Source: CAWATG01 sp963785035 (GTDB lineage Bacteria; Actinomycetota; Acidimicrobiia; IMCC26256; CAWATG01). Taken from it: DNA of 64,000 nucleotides. The position numbers were made by a program, and so were the translations under genes. Positions 29,751 to 40,249 of this stretch are shown here, one piece after another. Positions within the stretch are counted from its first letter, which is position 1, and every line of letters starts with the position of its first letter. The stretch lies in NCBI GenBank assembly GCA_963785035.1, contig CAWATG010000004.1:62001-126000 (forward strand). Reading direction: 5' to 3'. The notes beneath the pieces are model-generated. The model saw nothing but the letters and a program-made list of their open reading frames with translations. It did not search any database and was not told where the DNA came from.

Positions 29751-30650
29751 ATGGCCGCGCGGTTCGATTCAGTGGACGATGTCATCGAGCGTTTGGCCAA
29801 GGTTGACTACCTTGCCGATTCCTCCATAGCGGGAGTGACGTTCCTCGCGGATCGGTTGGGGAAGCCGATGCTCGTGGAGGGTCCTGCCGGTGTCGGCAAG
29901 ACGGAGCTGGCGAAGGCGATCACCGCTGCCACGGGAGCCAGGCTGATTCGCCTGCAGTGCTACGAAGGTCTCGACGAGGCCAAGGCGCTGTACGAGTGGA
30001 ACTACAAGAAGCAACTGCTCCGTATCCAGGCCGACCGTGAGCACGAGACCGACTGGGCAACCGTCGAGTCCGACATCTTCTCGGAGGCATTTCTGCTCAC
30101 GCGGCCGCTGCTCGAGGCAATCCGCGCCGAAGAGCCCGTTGTCCTGCTGATCGACGAGGTCGACCGTGTCGAGATCGAGACCGAGGCGTTGCTGCTCGAA
30201 GTCCTGTCGGACTTCCAGGTCTCCATCCCGGAACTCGGCACGATCGTCGGACGGCAACGTCCGATCGTGGTGTTGACGTCGAACAACACGCGTGAGCTCT
30301 CTGAGGCGTTGAAGCGTCGCTGCCTGTTCCTCCACATCGACTACCCCGACATCGAACGCGAGAAGGAGATCGTGCGTGTCCGCGTTCCCGAGATCGACGA
30401 GACATTGGCGGGCCAGATTGCCGGTGTCGTACGTTCGATCCGCCAGCTCGAGCTGAAGAAGGCGCCGTCCATTTCCGAAACGATCGACTGGGCCCGGACG
30501 CTCTTGCTCTTCGGCAGGACTGAGCTCGACCCGCAGATAATCGATGAGACGCTGCACGTGTTGCTGAAGTACCAATCCGACCTCGCCAAGGCGCGTAAGG
30601 AGCTCGCGGTGGAGGAGCAGCCGACGGTCGCGAGTATGAGGAAGTCCTGA
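29751..30650 (+). CDS. MoxR-type AAA+ ATPase
   Basis: A 299-residue AAA+ ATPase of the MoxR/CoxD type. Walker A is GPAGVGKT (44-51) and Walker B is VVLLIDEVDR, followed by sensor segment VLTSNNTRELSEALKRRC. MoxR proteins work with VWA-domain partners to insert cofactors or mature complexes. The VWA gene follows five bases later. No cox (CO dehydrogenase) or methanol dehydrogenase genes are in the window, so the client is unknown. Confidence 0.88.
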   Translation: MAARFDSVDDVIERLAKVDYLADSSIAGVTFLADRLGKPMLVEGPAGVGKTELAKAITAATGARLIRLQCYEGLDEAKALYEWNYKKQLLRIQADREHETDWATVESDIFSEAFLLTRPLLEAIRAEEPVVLLIDEVDRVEIETEALLLEVLSDFQVSIPELGTIVGRQRPIVVLTSNNTRELSEALKRRCLFLHIDYPDIEREKEIVRVRVPEIDETLAGQIAGVVRSIRQLELKKAPSISETIDWARTLLLFGRTELDPQIIDETLHVLLKYQSDLAKARKELAVEEQPTVASMRKS

Positions 30651-30654
30651 CGCG

Positions 30655-32169
30655 ATGTCCACGACGACTCCGGCCGTCCCGCCACGTTTAGTCGTCGCCG
30701 GTTCGGGCGACGCGATGCCGATGCTCGACGCACTGCAGGGTTTCGTGCACGAACTGCGCACGGCCGGCCTTCCTGTGTCGATGACCGAGAACCTCGACGC
30801 GATGCGAGCGCTCGAATTCGTCTCGATCGCTGACCGGGAGATGTTTCGTGCGGCGCTCGCGGCGACCCTCGTCAAGCACGCCCCGCATCGGCGCGCCTTC
30901 GACACCGTCTTCGACGTGTACTTCTCGCTGCACAGTGGTGGCGTCACCAATGACGGCGATGTTGAACTGCCGCCCGGTTTGGCCGAACAACAGAACTCCG
31001 GTGAAGGCGGCGGAGCGATGGGGGAGCTGTCCCGAGAGGACCTCGCCAAGATGCTGCTGGCGGCATTACGCAGCAAGGATCGCGAGTCCCTTCGTCGCAT
31101 TGCCTCGGTTGCCGTCGGTCAATTCGCAGGGATGGAGTCGGGCCGTCCCGTCGGTGGTACGTATTACCTGTACCGGACGCTCCGCCAACTCAACCTCGAC
31201 GCGGTGCTCGAAGAGCTGATGAACGTTCCGAAGGCGGGCGCGCAAGGCTGTGAAGGCACTGATGGAACGGCCGAGTCCGGCAACGACGGACTCGGCGAGC
31301 GACTGCTCCGCGAGGAGTTCGAGGCGCGCATCAAGGAACTCAAGGAGATGGTCGAGGCCGAGATCCGGCGTCGGCTCGTTGCCGACCGAGGTGTCGCGGC
31401 GATGGCGCGCACGCTGCGCAAACCTCTCCCCGAGGATATCGACTTCATGCACGCGTCTCGTGAGGAGATGCTGGCCCTCCACCGTGCGGTGTATCCGCTG
31501 ACGCGTGCCCTGGCGGCTCGACTCGCGCAGCGCAGGCGCCGGCGCAACCGAGGTGCGCTTGATTTCCGGGCGACCGTGCGGCACTCCCTCTCCTACGGTG
31601 GGGTGCCGGCCGAGCCGAAGTTTCGCCGTCCGCGTCCGTCGAAACCCGAGGTGATGGTTATCGCTGACATCTCGGGCAGCGTGGCGAGTTTCGCCCGTTT
31701 CACGTTGCAGTTCGTCTACGCGATGGCGAGCCAGTTTTCGAAGGTTCGGTCGTGGGTGTTCATCGACGGCATTGACGAGGTCACGAGTTTCTTCACCGAA
31801 TGCGATGACATCACCGATGCCATCCACCGCGTCAACACCGAGGCCAACGTCGTGTGGATCGATGGTCACTCCGATTACGGCCATGCTTTTGAGATGTTCC
31901 ATGGTCGGCATCTGAGCGAGGTCACACCGAAGACCACCGTGATCATCCTCGGCGACGCGCGCAACAACTACCACGCGTCGCAGGCCTGGGTCATCGCCGA
32001 ATTGCGCCAGCGCGCTCGTCATGTCTACTGGCTCGATCCAGAGCCGAAGAGCTATTGGGACATGGGCGACTCGATCGTCTCGGACTATGGCCGGTTCTGC
32101 GACGGCGTCTACGAGTGCAGGAACCTTCGCCAGCTCGAGGCGTTCGTCTCTACCACGGTGAGTTCCTGA
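30655..32169 (+). CDS. VWA-domain CoxE-like protein
   Basis: A 504-residue partner of the MoxR ATPase. The N-terminal part is helical and acidic/basic; the C-terminal von Willebrand A domain has an intact MIDAS start DISGS (Asp338, Ser340, Ser342) and WIDGHSDYG and VIILGDARNNY further on. It is likely cytoplasmic, with no signal peptide. In characterised pairs the ATPase remodels or loads metal into an oxidoreductase held by the VWA protein. It ends 19 bases from the convergent ACT gene. Confidence 0.85.
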   Translation: MSTTTPAVPPRLVVAGSGDAMPMLDALQGFVHELRTAGLPVSMTENLDAMRALEFVSIADREMFRAALAATLVKHAPHRRAFDTVFDVYFSLHSGGVTNDGDVELPPGLAEQQNSGEGGGAMGELSREDLAKMLLAALRSKDRESLRRIASVAVGQFAGMESGRPVGGTYYLYRTLRQLNLDAVLEELMNVPKAGAQGCEGTDGTAESGNDGLGERLLREEFEARIKELKEMVEAEIRRRLVADRGVAAMARTLRKPLPEDIDFMHASREEMLALHRAVYPLTRALAARLAQRRRRRNRGALDFRATVRHSLSYGGVPAEPKFRRPRPSKPEVMVIADISGSVASFARFTLQFVYAMASQFSKVRSWVFIDGIDEVTSFFTECDDITDAIHRVNTEANVVWIDGHSDYGHAFEMFHGRHLSEVTPKTTVIILGDARNNYHASQAWVIAELRQRARHVYWLDPEPKSYWDMGDSIVSDYGRFCDGVYECRNLRQLEAFVSTTVSS

Positions 32170-32188
32170 GCGGCGGACCCCGCTGGAC

Positions 32189-32884
32189 TCAGGTCGTCAC
32201 GCTCGATCGGTTCTTTTGATCGAGCAGCGTCCAGGCACGGTCGGCGATCCGTGCGAGAACCCGGAGCTGCAGTCGTTCGCGGCGACGGAACGGATGACCA
32301 GCGCGGCCCAACAACAAGGTGGCGTCCTGGGATTCGAGGAGCGCCACTGCCAGGTCGTTCGGGCCCGCACTTCCGTTCGCGACCAGCGGTGAGGCTGCCG
32401 CCCCGGCCGCCAAGGCGATGATGCCCTCGGTACTTGGCGCGCCGTCACCATCGATGATCACGTCGGGACTCCCGGCGGCGACCAGTGCTGCCCAGTCGGT
32501 GAGGAACTCCTCTCGGGTGTGCTCGACGAGGAGCAGCTTCAGCGCCTCGATGGACACGGCGTCACAAAGTTGCGCCGCGGACTCGAGGGCGTCGATCCGA
32601 GGATCGGGGAACGAGCCGACCATGCGCACCTCTTCAACGGATGCGCCGTCAACCTCCTCGATTTCTCGGATCAGGGACGGGATCAGGTCGACACTGTGCA
32701 GTGTGACCGCGAATTCGTCGACCGCGACGTGCTCGCTGCGCTCGAGGATGTCGACGCCCACGATGTCGCCACGGACCGCACCGATTCGCGATGCAACGAG
32801 ACCCAGGGCACCGGGCCGGTCAGGAAGCCACACGCGCACGAGGAGGTTCGCCCCGGCTTCGGTCGCGGTCGTTTCGCCATCCAT
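32189..32884 (-). CDS. ACT-domain protein
   Basis: A 231-residue cytoplasmic protein with an N-terminal ACT domain (LLVRVWLPDRPGALGLVASRIG) and an uncharacterised C-terminal half. The latter (DVIIDGDGAPSTEGIIALAAG, DATLLLGRAGHPFRRRERLQLRVLARI) recalls a GAF-like or signal-sensing module, but I cannot name it. ACT domains bind amino acids. ATG 32882-32884 is favoured because TAAGGT sits seven bases upstream; longer GTG starts would cover the promoter. It is divergent from nadD. Confidence 0.7.
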   Translation of the reverse strand: MDGETTATEAGANLLVRVWLPDRPGALGLVASRIGAVRGDIVGVDILERSEHVAVDEFAVTLHSVDLIPSLIREIEEVDGASVEEVRMVGSFPDPRIDALESAAQLCDAVSIEALKLLLVEHTREEFLTDWAALVAAGSPDVIIDGDGAPSTEGIIALAAGAAASPLVANGSAGPNDLAVALLESQDATLLLGRAGHPFRRRERLQLRVLARIADRAWTLLDQKNRSSVTT

Positions 32885-32891
32885 GTGCACC

Positions 32892-32897
32892 ACCTTA
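32892..32897 (-). promoter_or_regulatory. -10 element of leaderless promoter for the ACT gene
   Basis: TAAGGT on the minus strand, seven bases before the ATG. Confidence 0.5.
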
Positions 32898-32955
32898 GGT
32901 GGTCAAATGACCCCGATGATTTCGCGATTGTGAACGGTGAGTCACGTGATCCGCG

Positions 32956-32961
32956 TAAGCT
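32956..32961 (+). promoter_or_regulatory. -10 element of leaderless nadD promoter
   Basis: TAAGCT, six bases before ATG 32968. It is divergent from the ACT-gene promoter within about 60 bases. Confidence 0.5.
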
Positions 32962-32967
32962 GGCTGA

Positions 32968-33561
32968 ATGGCTGGGCCAGGGACCGAGCGGCTCGGCATT
33001 CTTGGGGGCACGTTCGATCCGATCCACGTGGGTCATGTGGCAGCGGCCGGCGCCGTGCGGGATGCGCTCGACCTGGACCGGATCCTGTTTGTAGTGGCCG
33101 GGGAGCCGTGGCAGAAGCAGGGAATGGTCGTCGCCTCTGCGGTCGACCGACTGGCGATGGCCCGCGCCGCTGTCGCCGGGATTGACGCCTATGACGTATC
33201 GGAGATGGAGATCGAGCGTCGTGGTCCGACCTTCAGTATCGATACGGTCGAAGCGTTGACGAGGCCTGGTCGGGAGCTGTACCTCATACTCGGTGCCGAT
33301 GCTGCTGATCGCCTCCCAACCTGGCATCGCGTCGAGGACATCGCGAAGTTGGTGACCCTGGTGTTGATCGACCGCGAGGGCATTGTGGCGGCGACCCCCG
33401 GCAGCCACTGGCGTGTCGAGCGCGTGAGGGTTCCACGTGTCGACGTCTCGTCGTCCGATGTCCGACGGCTGGTCGGGATGGGACAGAGCGTTGACGGTCT
33501 GGTGCCGCATGCGGTCGCGCAGACAATCGCGCAGCGTTGCCTTTACGCTGCGGACCGATGA
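32968..33561 (+). CDS. nadD: Nicotinate-nucleotide adenylyltransferase
   Basis: Converts nicotinate mononucleotide to deamido-NAD. The nucleotidyltransferase motif GGTFDPIHVGH is at residues 13-23 and the C-terminal SSSDVRRLVGMGQSVDGLVP contains the ISST-like loop. At 197 residues it is normal. The stop overlaps the next ATG (ATGA). nadD, LytR_C and rsfS form a frequent actinobacterial cluster. Confidence 0.95.
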   Translation: MAGPGTERLGILGGTFDPIHVGHVAAAGAVRDALDLDRILFVVAGEPWQKQGMVVASAVDRLAMARAAVAGIDAYDVSEMEIERRGPTFSIDTVEALTRPGRELYLILGADAADRLPTWHRVEDIAKLVTLVLIDREGIVAATPGSHWRVERVRVPRVDVSSSDVRRLVGMGQSVDGLVPHAVAQTIAQRCLYAADR

Positions 33562-34808
33562 CAGGCTCGCGATCCGATGCATTCGGCGATGACGGAGCGG
33601 CAAGGGGAGCGCGCGCGGAACGAATTGCGCGCCGGGCACGGCGCCGACGAACTCGTGGGAGTCTGTTCCTCGCTGCGTTGCTCGTGGGAGCAGTGGTAGG
33701 AACGGGCTTGTTCCTCCGCGAACGCCGTGAGGAGAACGATGCGCGCGCCGCTCGTCTGGCTGGCGCCAACGGCTCTACGACTCCTTCACGGCGATCGACG
33801 GCGACCAACACCGACGATCGCGCCGTCGATACGCTGCTCCTGGCGCACATTGGTGCGGATCGCCGTGCTGACTTCGTGATGTTGGCCGGCGTGGGAGGCA
33901 ACCCACGTCGGTCCTCGATTCTGCTTTTTCCGACCCGGGCGCAGATCGAGACGATTTCATTGGGCCTGCACCAGATCGCCGAAGTGCCGACACTCGGCGA
34001 GGACCATCTGTTGGCCACCACCATCGAAAACCTCCTCGGAACGCGCGTGTCGAAGATCCTGATGCTCAACGATGTGCAGTTGCTGGCCGCGCTCGATGCT
34101 GCCGGGCCTACGAGCGTTGATCTCGCGAATCCGGTCCGGATCCGGGACGCTGAACGCGATGTGTCGTTCCCGGCGGGCAAGCAGACGCTCGAGCCGGTTG
34201 ATCTCACACTCCTGATGGGTCGTCTCGAGACCGGCGACGAGCGCGATCACCTCATGACGCTGCATGCGGCGGTGCTCGGGTGGATCGAGAGGCTGCGCGA
34301 TCAGACGGTTGCCGCTGCGACCGTCCGGCGATTTCCGGAACTCGAGACGCTGGTCAACGTCGCTTCGAATGGCGATATGCCCAAGCAGCTGACGATCCCG
34401 GTCGATCCTGCAGGAGTTGCCGGCGATGTGGAACTCTTCCGAGTTGATCGCAAAGTGCTCGGGGCAACGATTGAGAACGGATTTCCCTATGCGCTCGGTG
34501 GGAGCGCCAAGCGGCCCCGGCTCCAACTCCTCAACGGCACTGGTGCTGTCGGGCTGGCACAGGACGTTGCGGCCTGCCTGGTCCCGGCTGGGTTCGAGGT
34601 CGTTCTGACTGCGAATGTTGCGGGATTTGGCGTTGAGGAGACGACGTTTGCGGCTCCTCGCGGCGTTCTCGATGAAGTCGCGCCACGGCTCGAGAAGATT
34701 TTGGGCGTCGGCCGTGCGAGAAATACGAGCCGATCCAGCAATCTCTTCGACGTGAGCGTCGTGATCGGGGCAGACTTCAAGGGTTGTGCATCCCCGGCAG
34801 GAGGCTGA
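33558..34808 (+). CDS. Membrane-anchored LytR_C-domain protein with degenerate LCP-like region
   Basis: A 416-residue protein. A basic N-terminus and one membrane helix (about 35-53) place the rest outside. The middle region (DTLLLAHIGADRRADFVML, SSILLFPTR) resembles a weakened LytR-CpsA-Psr domain lacking the usual arginine cluster. The C-terminus (RLQLLNGTGAVGLAQDVAACL) matches the LytR cell-envelope C-terminal domain. LCP enzymes attach polymers to peptidoglycan; this one may be non-catalytic. Coupled to nadD by an ATGA overlap. Confidence 0.75.
   Translation: MTGSRSDAFGDDGAARGARAERIARRARRRRTRGSLFLAALLVGAVVGTGLFLRERREENDARAARLAGANGSTTPSRRSTATNTDDRAVDTLLLAHIGADRRADFVMLAGVGGNPRRSSILLFPTRAQIETISLGLHQIAEVPTLGEDHLLATTIENLLGTRVSKILMLNDVQLLAALDAAGPTSVDLANPVRIRDAERDVSFPAGKQTLEPVDLTLLMGRLETGDERDHLMTLHAAVLGWIERLRDQTVAAATVRRFPELETLVNVASNGDMPKQLTIPVDPAGVAGDVELFRVDRKVLGATIENGFPYALGGSAKRPRLQLLNGTGAVGLAQDVAACLVPAGFEVVLTANVAGFGVEETTFAAPRGVLDEVAPRLEKILGVGRARNTSRSSNLFDVSVVIGADFKGCASPAGG
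34799..34804 (+). promoter_or_regulatory. Shine-Dalgarno of rsfS, ahead of an ACG start
   Basis: AGGAGG sits seven bases before ACG 34812, ideal spacing. The in-frame stop of the upstream gene is at 34806-34808, so no ATG, GTG or TTG start exists between that stop and the conserved coding region. Confidence 0.7.
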
Positions 34809-34811
34809 TCC

Positions 34812-35174
34812 ACGGATACCTACGAACGAGCCATCACCGCAGCGAGAGCTGCGGATGCAAAACTGGGCCAGGATACGCTTGTCCTTGCGGTTGGCGACAT
34901 CATCTCCATCACGGAGTTCTTTGTCATCACCAGTGGTGCGAACGTCCGCCAGGTTCGGGCCATTGCCGATGCAGTCGAGAGCGCAATCAAAGAAGCTGGT
35001 GGCCTCGCGCCCAAGACCATCGAAGGGCTCAAGGACGCCGCCTGGGTGCTGATGGACTATGGCCCGTTCGTCGTGCACATCTTCGTGGAGGAGACCCGCG
35101 CCTTCTATGCCCTGGATCGGCTTTGGGCGGACGCGCCGGTTGTCGCCTGGGAGGAGCCTGCGGCTACGGCGTGA
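34812..35174 (+). CDS. rsfS: Ribosomal silencing factor RsfS, apparent ACG start
   Basis: RsfS/Iojap binds uL14 and blocks subunit joining in starvation. Family sequence runs from TYERAITAARAADAKLGQD through ITEFFVITSGANVRQVRAIAD and WVLMDYGPFVVHIF to ALDRLWADAP. The frame opens directly behind the upstream stop. The only position with correct Shine-Dalgarno spacing is ACG 34812, which is either a genuine non-canonical start or a C-for-T error in ATG. It is about 120 residues. The 3' end overlaps convergent hisF by 11 bases. Confidence 0.88.
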   Translation, partial: TDTYERAITAARAADAKLGQDTLVLAVGDIISITEFFVITSGANVRQVRAIADAVESAIKEAGGLAPKTIEGLKDAAWVLMDYGPFVVHIFVEETRAFYALDRLWADAPVVAWEEPAATA

Positions 35175-35973
35175 CCCATGGGCGCATGGCAATCCCCTGT
35201 TCGCTCAGGGTTGCCTTGAGTTCGCGGACGCCGAAGTTCTTATCCAGGCGTGGCGAGTACAGGATCGAACTGATGATCGCCGCCGACGCGTGTCCTTGTG
35301 TAAAAGCGTCGGCGATGTGCTGAGGTGAACCCGCCCCACCAGAGGCGATCACGGGAACGTTGACTGCGTCGGCGACAGCGCGGGTGATGCCAAGGTCATA
35401 TCCTGCGGCCATGCCGTCACAGTCGATGCTGTTGACCACGATTTCGCCTGCGCCGAGTTCCTCGGCTTGTTTCACCCACTCGAGCGCATCTTTGCCCGTT
35501 GCCGTGCGTGCGCCGTCAATGAACACTTCGTACCCGCTCGGCACCGTCGCGGTCTTGGGCACCTTCTTCACCTGCGTTGAAAGGACGATGCACTGACGTC
35601 CGAATGCTGTCGCTCCGGCCCGAATGATCTCTGGGTTGCGTACCGCCATGGAATCGACGCTGATCTTCTCGGCGCCGGCCTTGAGCACTTCGTACATGTC
35701 ATCGAGTGAGCGGATTCCGCCGCCGACGGTGAAGGGAACGAAGACCTCATGCGCGACGGCGCGAACGGTCTCGAGATCGATCTTGCGGCGTTCGGCACTT
35801 GCGGTGATGTCGTAGAAGACGATTTCATCGATCTGGTCGTCGTAGAGGCGACGCGCCAAGGTGACAGCGTCTTCGACGTCGATATTGTCCTGAAAGTTCT
35901 GAGCCTTGGTGACACGGCCGGCAAGAACGTCGAAACAGGCGATGAGCCGCTTGGTCAGCACTGGCCCGACCAT
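35164..35973 (-). CDS. hisF: Imidazole glycerol phosphate synthase, cyclase subunit HisF
   Basis: Closes the imidazole ring in histidine synthesis using ammonia from HisH. The barrel has both catalytic Asp positions (CFDV near residue 14 and SIDCDG), phosphate loops VGGGIRS and VIASGGAG, and VFIDGARTATGKDALEW. The N-terminal third (GRVTKAQNFQDNIDVEDA, FYDITASAERR) belongs to a divergent HisF subtype, not the usual actinobacterial CLDVDGGRVVKG form. hisH immediately upstream supports true histidine synthesis. Confidence 0.92.
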   Translation of the reverse strand: MVGPVLTKRLIACFDVLAGRVTKAQNFQDNIDVEDAVTLARRLYDDQIDEIVFYDITASAERRKIDLETVRAVAHEVFVPFTVGGGIRSLDDMYEVLKAGAEKISVDSMAVRNPEIIRAGATAFGRQCIVLSTQVKKVPKTATVPSGYEVFIDGARTATGKDALEWVKQAEELGAGEIVVNSIDCDGMAAGYDLGITRAVADAVNVPVIASGGAGSPQHIADAFTQGHASAAIISSILYSPRLDKNFGVRELKATLSEQGIAMRPWVTP

Positions 35974-36581
35974 GTTGCGAAGCGTCCGAGTATGCGAAGT
36001 CCGAGCGGCCCACTTTTCTCGACGTGGAACTGTGTGGCGGCGATGTTGTCGTGCGCGACGATCGAGCAGAACGTTTCGCCGTAGGTCGTCTCACCCAGCA
36101 CGTCATCGGGGCTCGACGGAGCGCAGTAGTAGGAGTTCACGAAGTAGAAGTAGTCGAGGTTCTCAGGTTGGTCTCCACGCGGACGTTCGTTGAGAGGGTG
36201 TGGGCGCCCGAAGGCCACAGCGTTCCAGCCGATCTGGGGGACGCGTTGGGTCTCGGGGAATCTGCGTACAACACCGGGAATCCAGCCAAGGCAGGTCGTG
36301 TCGCCTTCCTCACTGTGTTCGAAGAGCACCTGCATGCCGATACAGATCCCGAGAAACGGCATGCCGTCGTCGACGACGCGGCGCCTCAGCGGTTCGATCA
36401 ACTGCGACTCGGCGAGCGACGCCATCGTGGCGCCCGCGGCGCCGACCCCGGGGAGGATGATGCGTTCTGCCCTGCTGAGTACGTCGGGATCGCCCGTCAG
36501 GACCGCATCGAGGCCGAGGTGGGCACATGCGTAGGCGACGCTCGGTCCGTTGCCCGCTCGGTAGTCGACGATGGTGATCAT
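35955..36581 (-). CDS. hisH: Imidazole glycerol phosphate synthase, glutaminase subunit HisH
   Basis: Class I glutamine amidotransferase feeding ammonia to HisF. The nucleophile Cys is in FLGICIGMQVLFE, and the His/Glu pair is in ATQFHVEKSG. At 208 residues it is complete. It overlaps hisF by 19 bases. There are no other his genes in the window. The ATG is at 36579-36581, with TAGGGT nine bases upstream. Confidence 0.95.
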   Translation of the reverse strand: MITIVDYRAGNGPSVAYACAHLGLDAVLTGDPDVLSRAERIILPGVGAAGATMASLAESQLIEPLRRRVVDDGMPFLGICIGMQVLFEHSEEGDTTCLGWIPGVVRRFPETQRVPQIGWNAVAFGRPHPLNERPRGDQPENLDYFYFVNSYYCAPSSPDDVLGETTYGETFCSIVAHDNIAATQFHVEKSGPLGLRILGRFATWSGQC

Positions 36582-36590
36582 GCGGGCTCG

Positions 36591-36596
36591 ACCCTA
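36591..36596 (-). promoter_or_regulatory. -10 element of leaderless hisHF promoter
   Basis: TAGGGT on the minus strand, nine bases before the hisH ATG. Confidence 0.5.
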
Positions 36597-36652
36597 CCTG
36601 AGCGTCCCTGGATGGCTCGTGCCGTTCGGGTGTCGCTCGCCCAACCGAGACG

Positions 36653-37336
36653 GTGTTGAATAACGGCGTGGTAGATGGCCTTGCGAGCGGTGCTGTCGCG
36701 TTCACGGCGGCGGTGTTGGCCGGCGGCGGCAGTACGCGTATGGGGCGGGACAAGGCGCTTCTTTGCGTGGATGGTGTCGCTCTGGCCAGCCGTGTCGCCC
36801 GTGCGTGTCGTGAAGCAGGAGCAAGCGAGGTCATTGCCGTAGGGGGCGACACCGAAGGACTCGCGGCGCTCGGTCTGCGCACGGTTTCGGATGTTGTCGA
36901 AGGTGAAGGGCCGTTGGCAGGTGTTCTCGCCGCTCTCGGTGCGGCTCGTGACCCGCTTGTCGTGATCAGCGCGTGCGATACGCCATGGCTTGGCCCGCTG
37001 CAGGTGCGCAGCATTGTCGACGGGATTGGATCCGCCGCTGTTGGCGTCGGCGCAGCGGCGGGACACCTTCAGCCGTTGCTTGCCGTGTGGCGCCGGTCGG
37101 CCCTGCCAGTCGTTCAAGCGGCATTCGACGATGGGGAGCGCTCACCACGACGGCTCATCGCGACGATGTCGCACGTGGTGATCGAGTTGGGTGATGGCGA
37201 ATGGGCATTCGACGTGGACACGCCCGAGGACGCCGAACGCGCGACGGGATCGAGCAGCGTGAGTCGAGGCGACGGTGATTCAGCGCGACGACCGAGCGAC
37301 GGGAGTACCGAGGCGAAGAGCGCCACGGATTGCTAG
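36653..37336 (+). CDS. mobA: Molybdenum cofactor guanylyltransferase
   Basis: Links GMP to molybdopterin to form the MGD cofactor used by DMSO-reductase-family enzymes. The nucleotidyl-transferase signature [18 protein letters not shown] is near the N-terminus, with ISACDTPWL as the metal-binding Asp segment and [14 protein letters not shown] near the end. The start is TTG 36653 or GTG 36665. It is convergent with, and overlaps by 57 bases, the last gene of the nitrate operon, whose reductase needs bis-MGD. Confidence 0.9.
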   Translation: MLNNGVVDGLASGAVAFTAAVLAGGGSTRMGRDKALLCVDGVALASRVARACREAGASEVIAVGGDTEGLAALGLRTVSDVVEGEGPLAGVLAALGAARDPLVVISACDTPWLGPLQVRSIVDGIGSAAVGVGAAAGHLQPLLAVWRRSALPVVQAAFDDGERSPRRLIATMSHVVIELGDGEWAFDVDTPEDAERATGSSSVSRGDGDSARRPSDGSTEAKSATDC

Positions 37337-38058
37337 CTGTGTCGCAGGTGTCAGCTTGTTTCCTGCCCGGTCGGTGAGGTCGAAGCGGTCCAGTGCGATG
37401 CCATCGATCGTTCGGGCGCTGGCAGCGTGGATGTTCGCGCCCGCACCGGCATTCGCGACTGCCACTGCCAGTGCGTGGAGCAGGCCGGTTCGGTCAGGGG
37501 CGCGCATGTCGCATCGGGTGTACCACGGTGACGCGTCGTCATCGAACTCCACGATGGCGTCGAGGATCGGCGGCGCTTCGATTGTGATCCCCCGCGTGGC
37601 TTGGAGGTCTCGCTGAAGCGCAATCGCATCCGGTGGAGTGGTGCTCCCGACGATGAACGCATCCAAGGCGGCTCCGTCATCCCACGTTGCGATCACGGCT
37701 TGGGTCACATCGAGGCCGTGTGCGGCGAGCACTCCGGTGATCCATGCGACAAGCCCGGGTTGGTCGCGCGTGGCGACGTCGACGTGCCATCCGGGTGCCG
37801 CGGGCGTGACGGCGACCCGGACCTCCGAGGACGTCGGAAGCGGCTCGAGCAACTGCGCGTGGCGGGCGATGTCGGCAGGCCCGTGTGTGAGGAGATATCC
37901 GGCGGGCGCGGCCTCGACACGGGTTATCGCCGGTGAACCCGGGAGGAGGAGCGCGCAGGCCTGTGCTCGGCGGAGTCCGAGCGAACGCTCTTCTGAGGGT
38001 GCGAGCGTGATGACGGGTCCGCGCGCAGAGTTGGATCGACGGCTGAACAATCGACGCA

Positions 38059-38065
<7 letters not shown>
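37280..38065 (-). CDS. Tandem ACT-domain protein (GlnD C-terminus-like)
   Basis: A 261-residue cytoplasmic protein beginning [11 protein letters not shown] at ATG 38063-38065. After a basic N-terminus come two ACT-like modules: [20 protein letters not shown] (about residues 110-185) and [20 protein letters not shown] (about 195-255, with INIHA-like segment [14 protein letters not shown]). These resemble the glutamine-sensing ACT pair of GlnD, but no nucleotidyltransferase or HD domain is present. It overlaps the nitrate reductase stop by seven bases and is last in the operon, so it may sense nitrogen status or control a partner enzyme. The function is an inference. Confidence 0.7.

Positions 38066-40245
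<2,180 letters not shown>

Positions 40246-40249
<4 letters not shown>

Noticed and set aside
32201..32225. Hairpin GCTCGATC/GATCGAGC after the VWA gene as a terminator
   Set aside because: It lies inside the convergent ACT gene, has a nine-base loop and is not followed by a T run.
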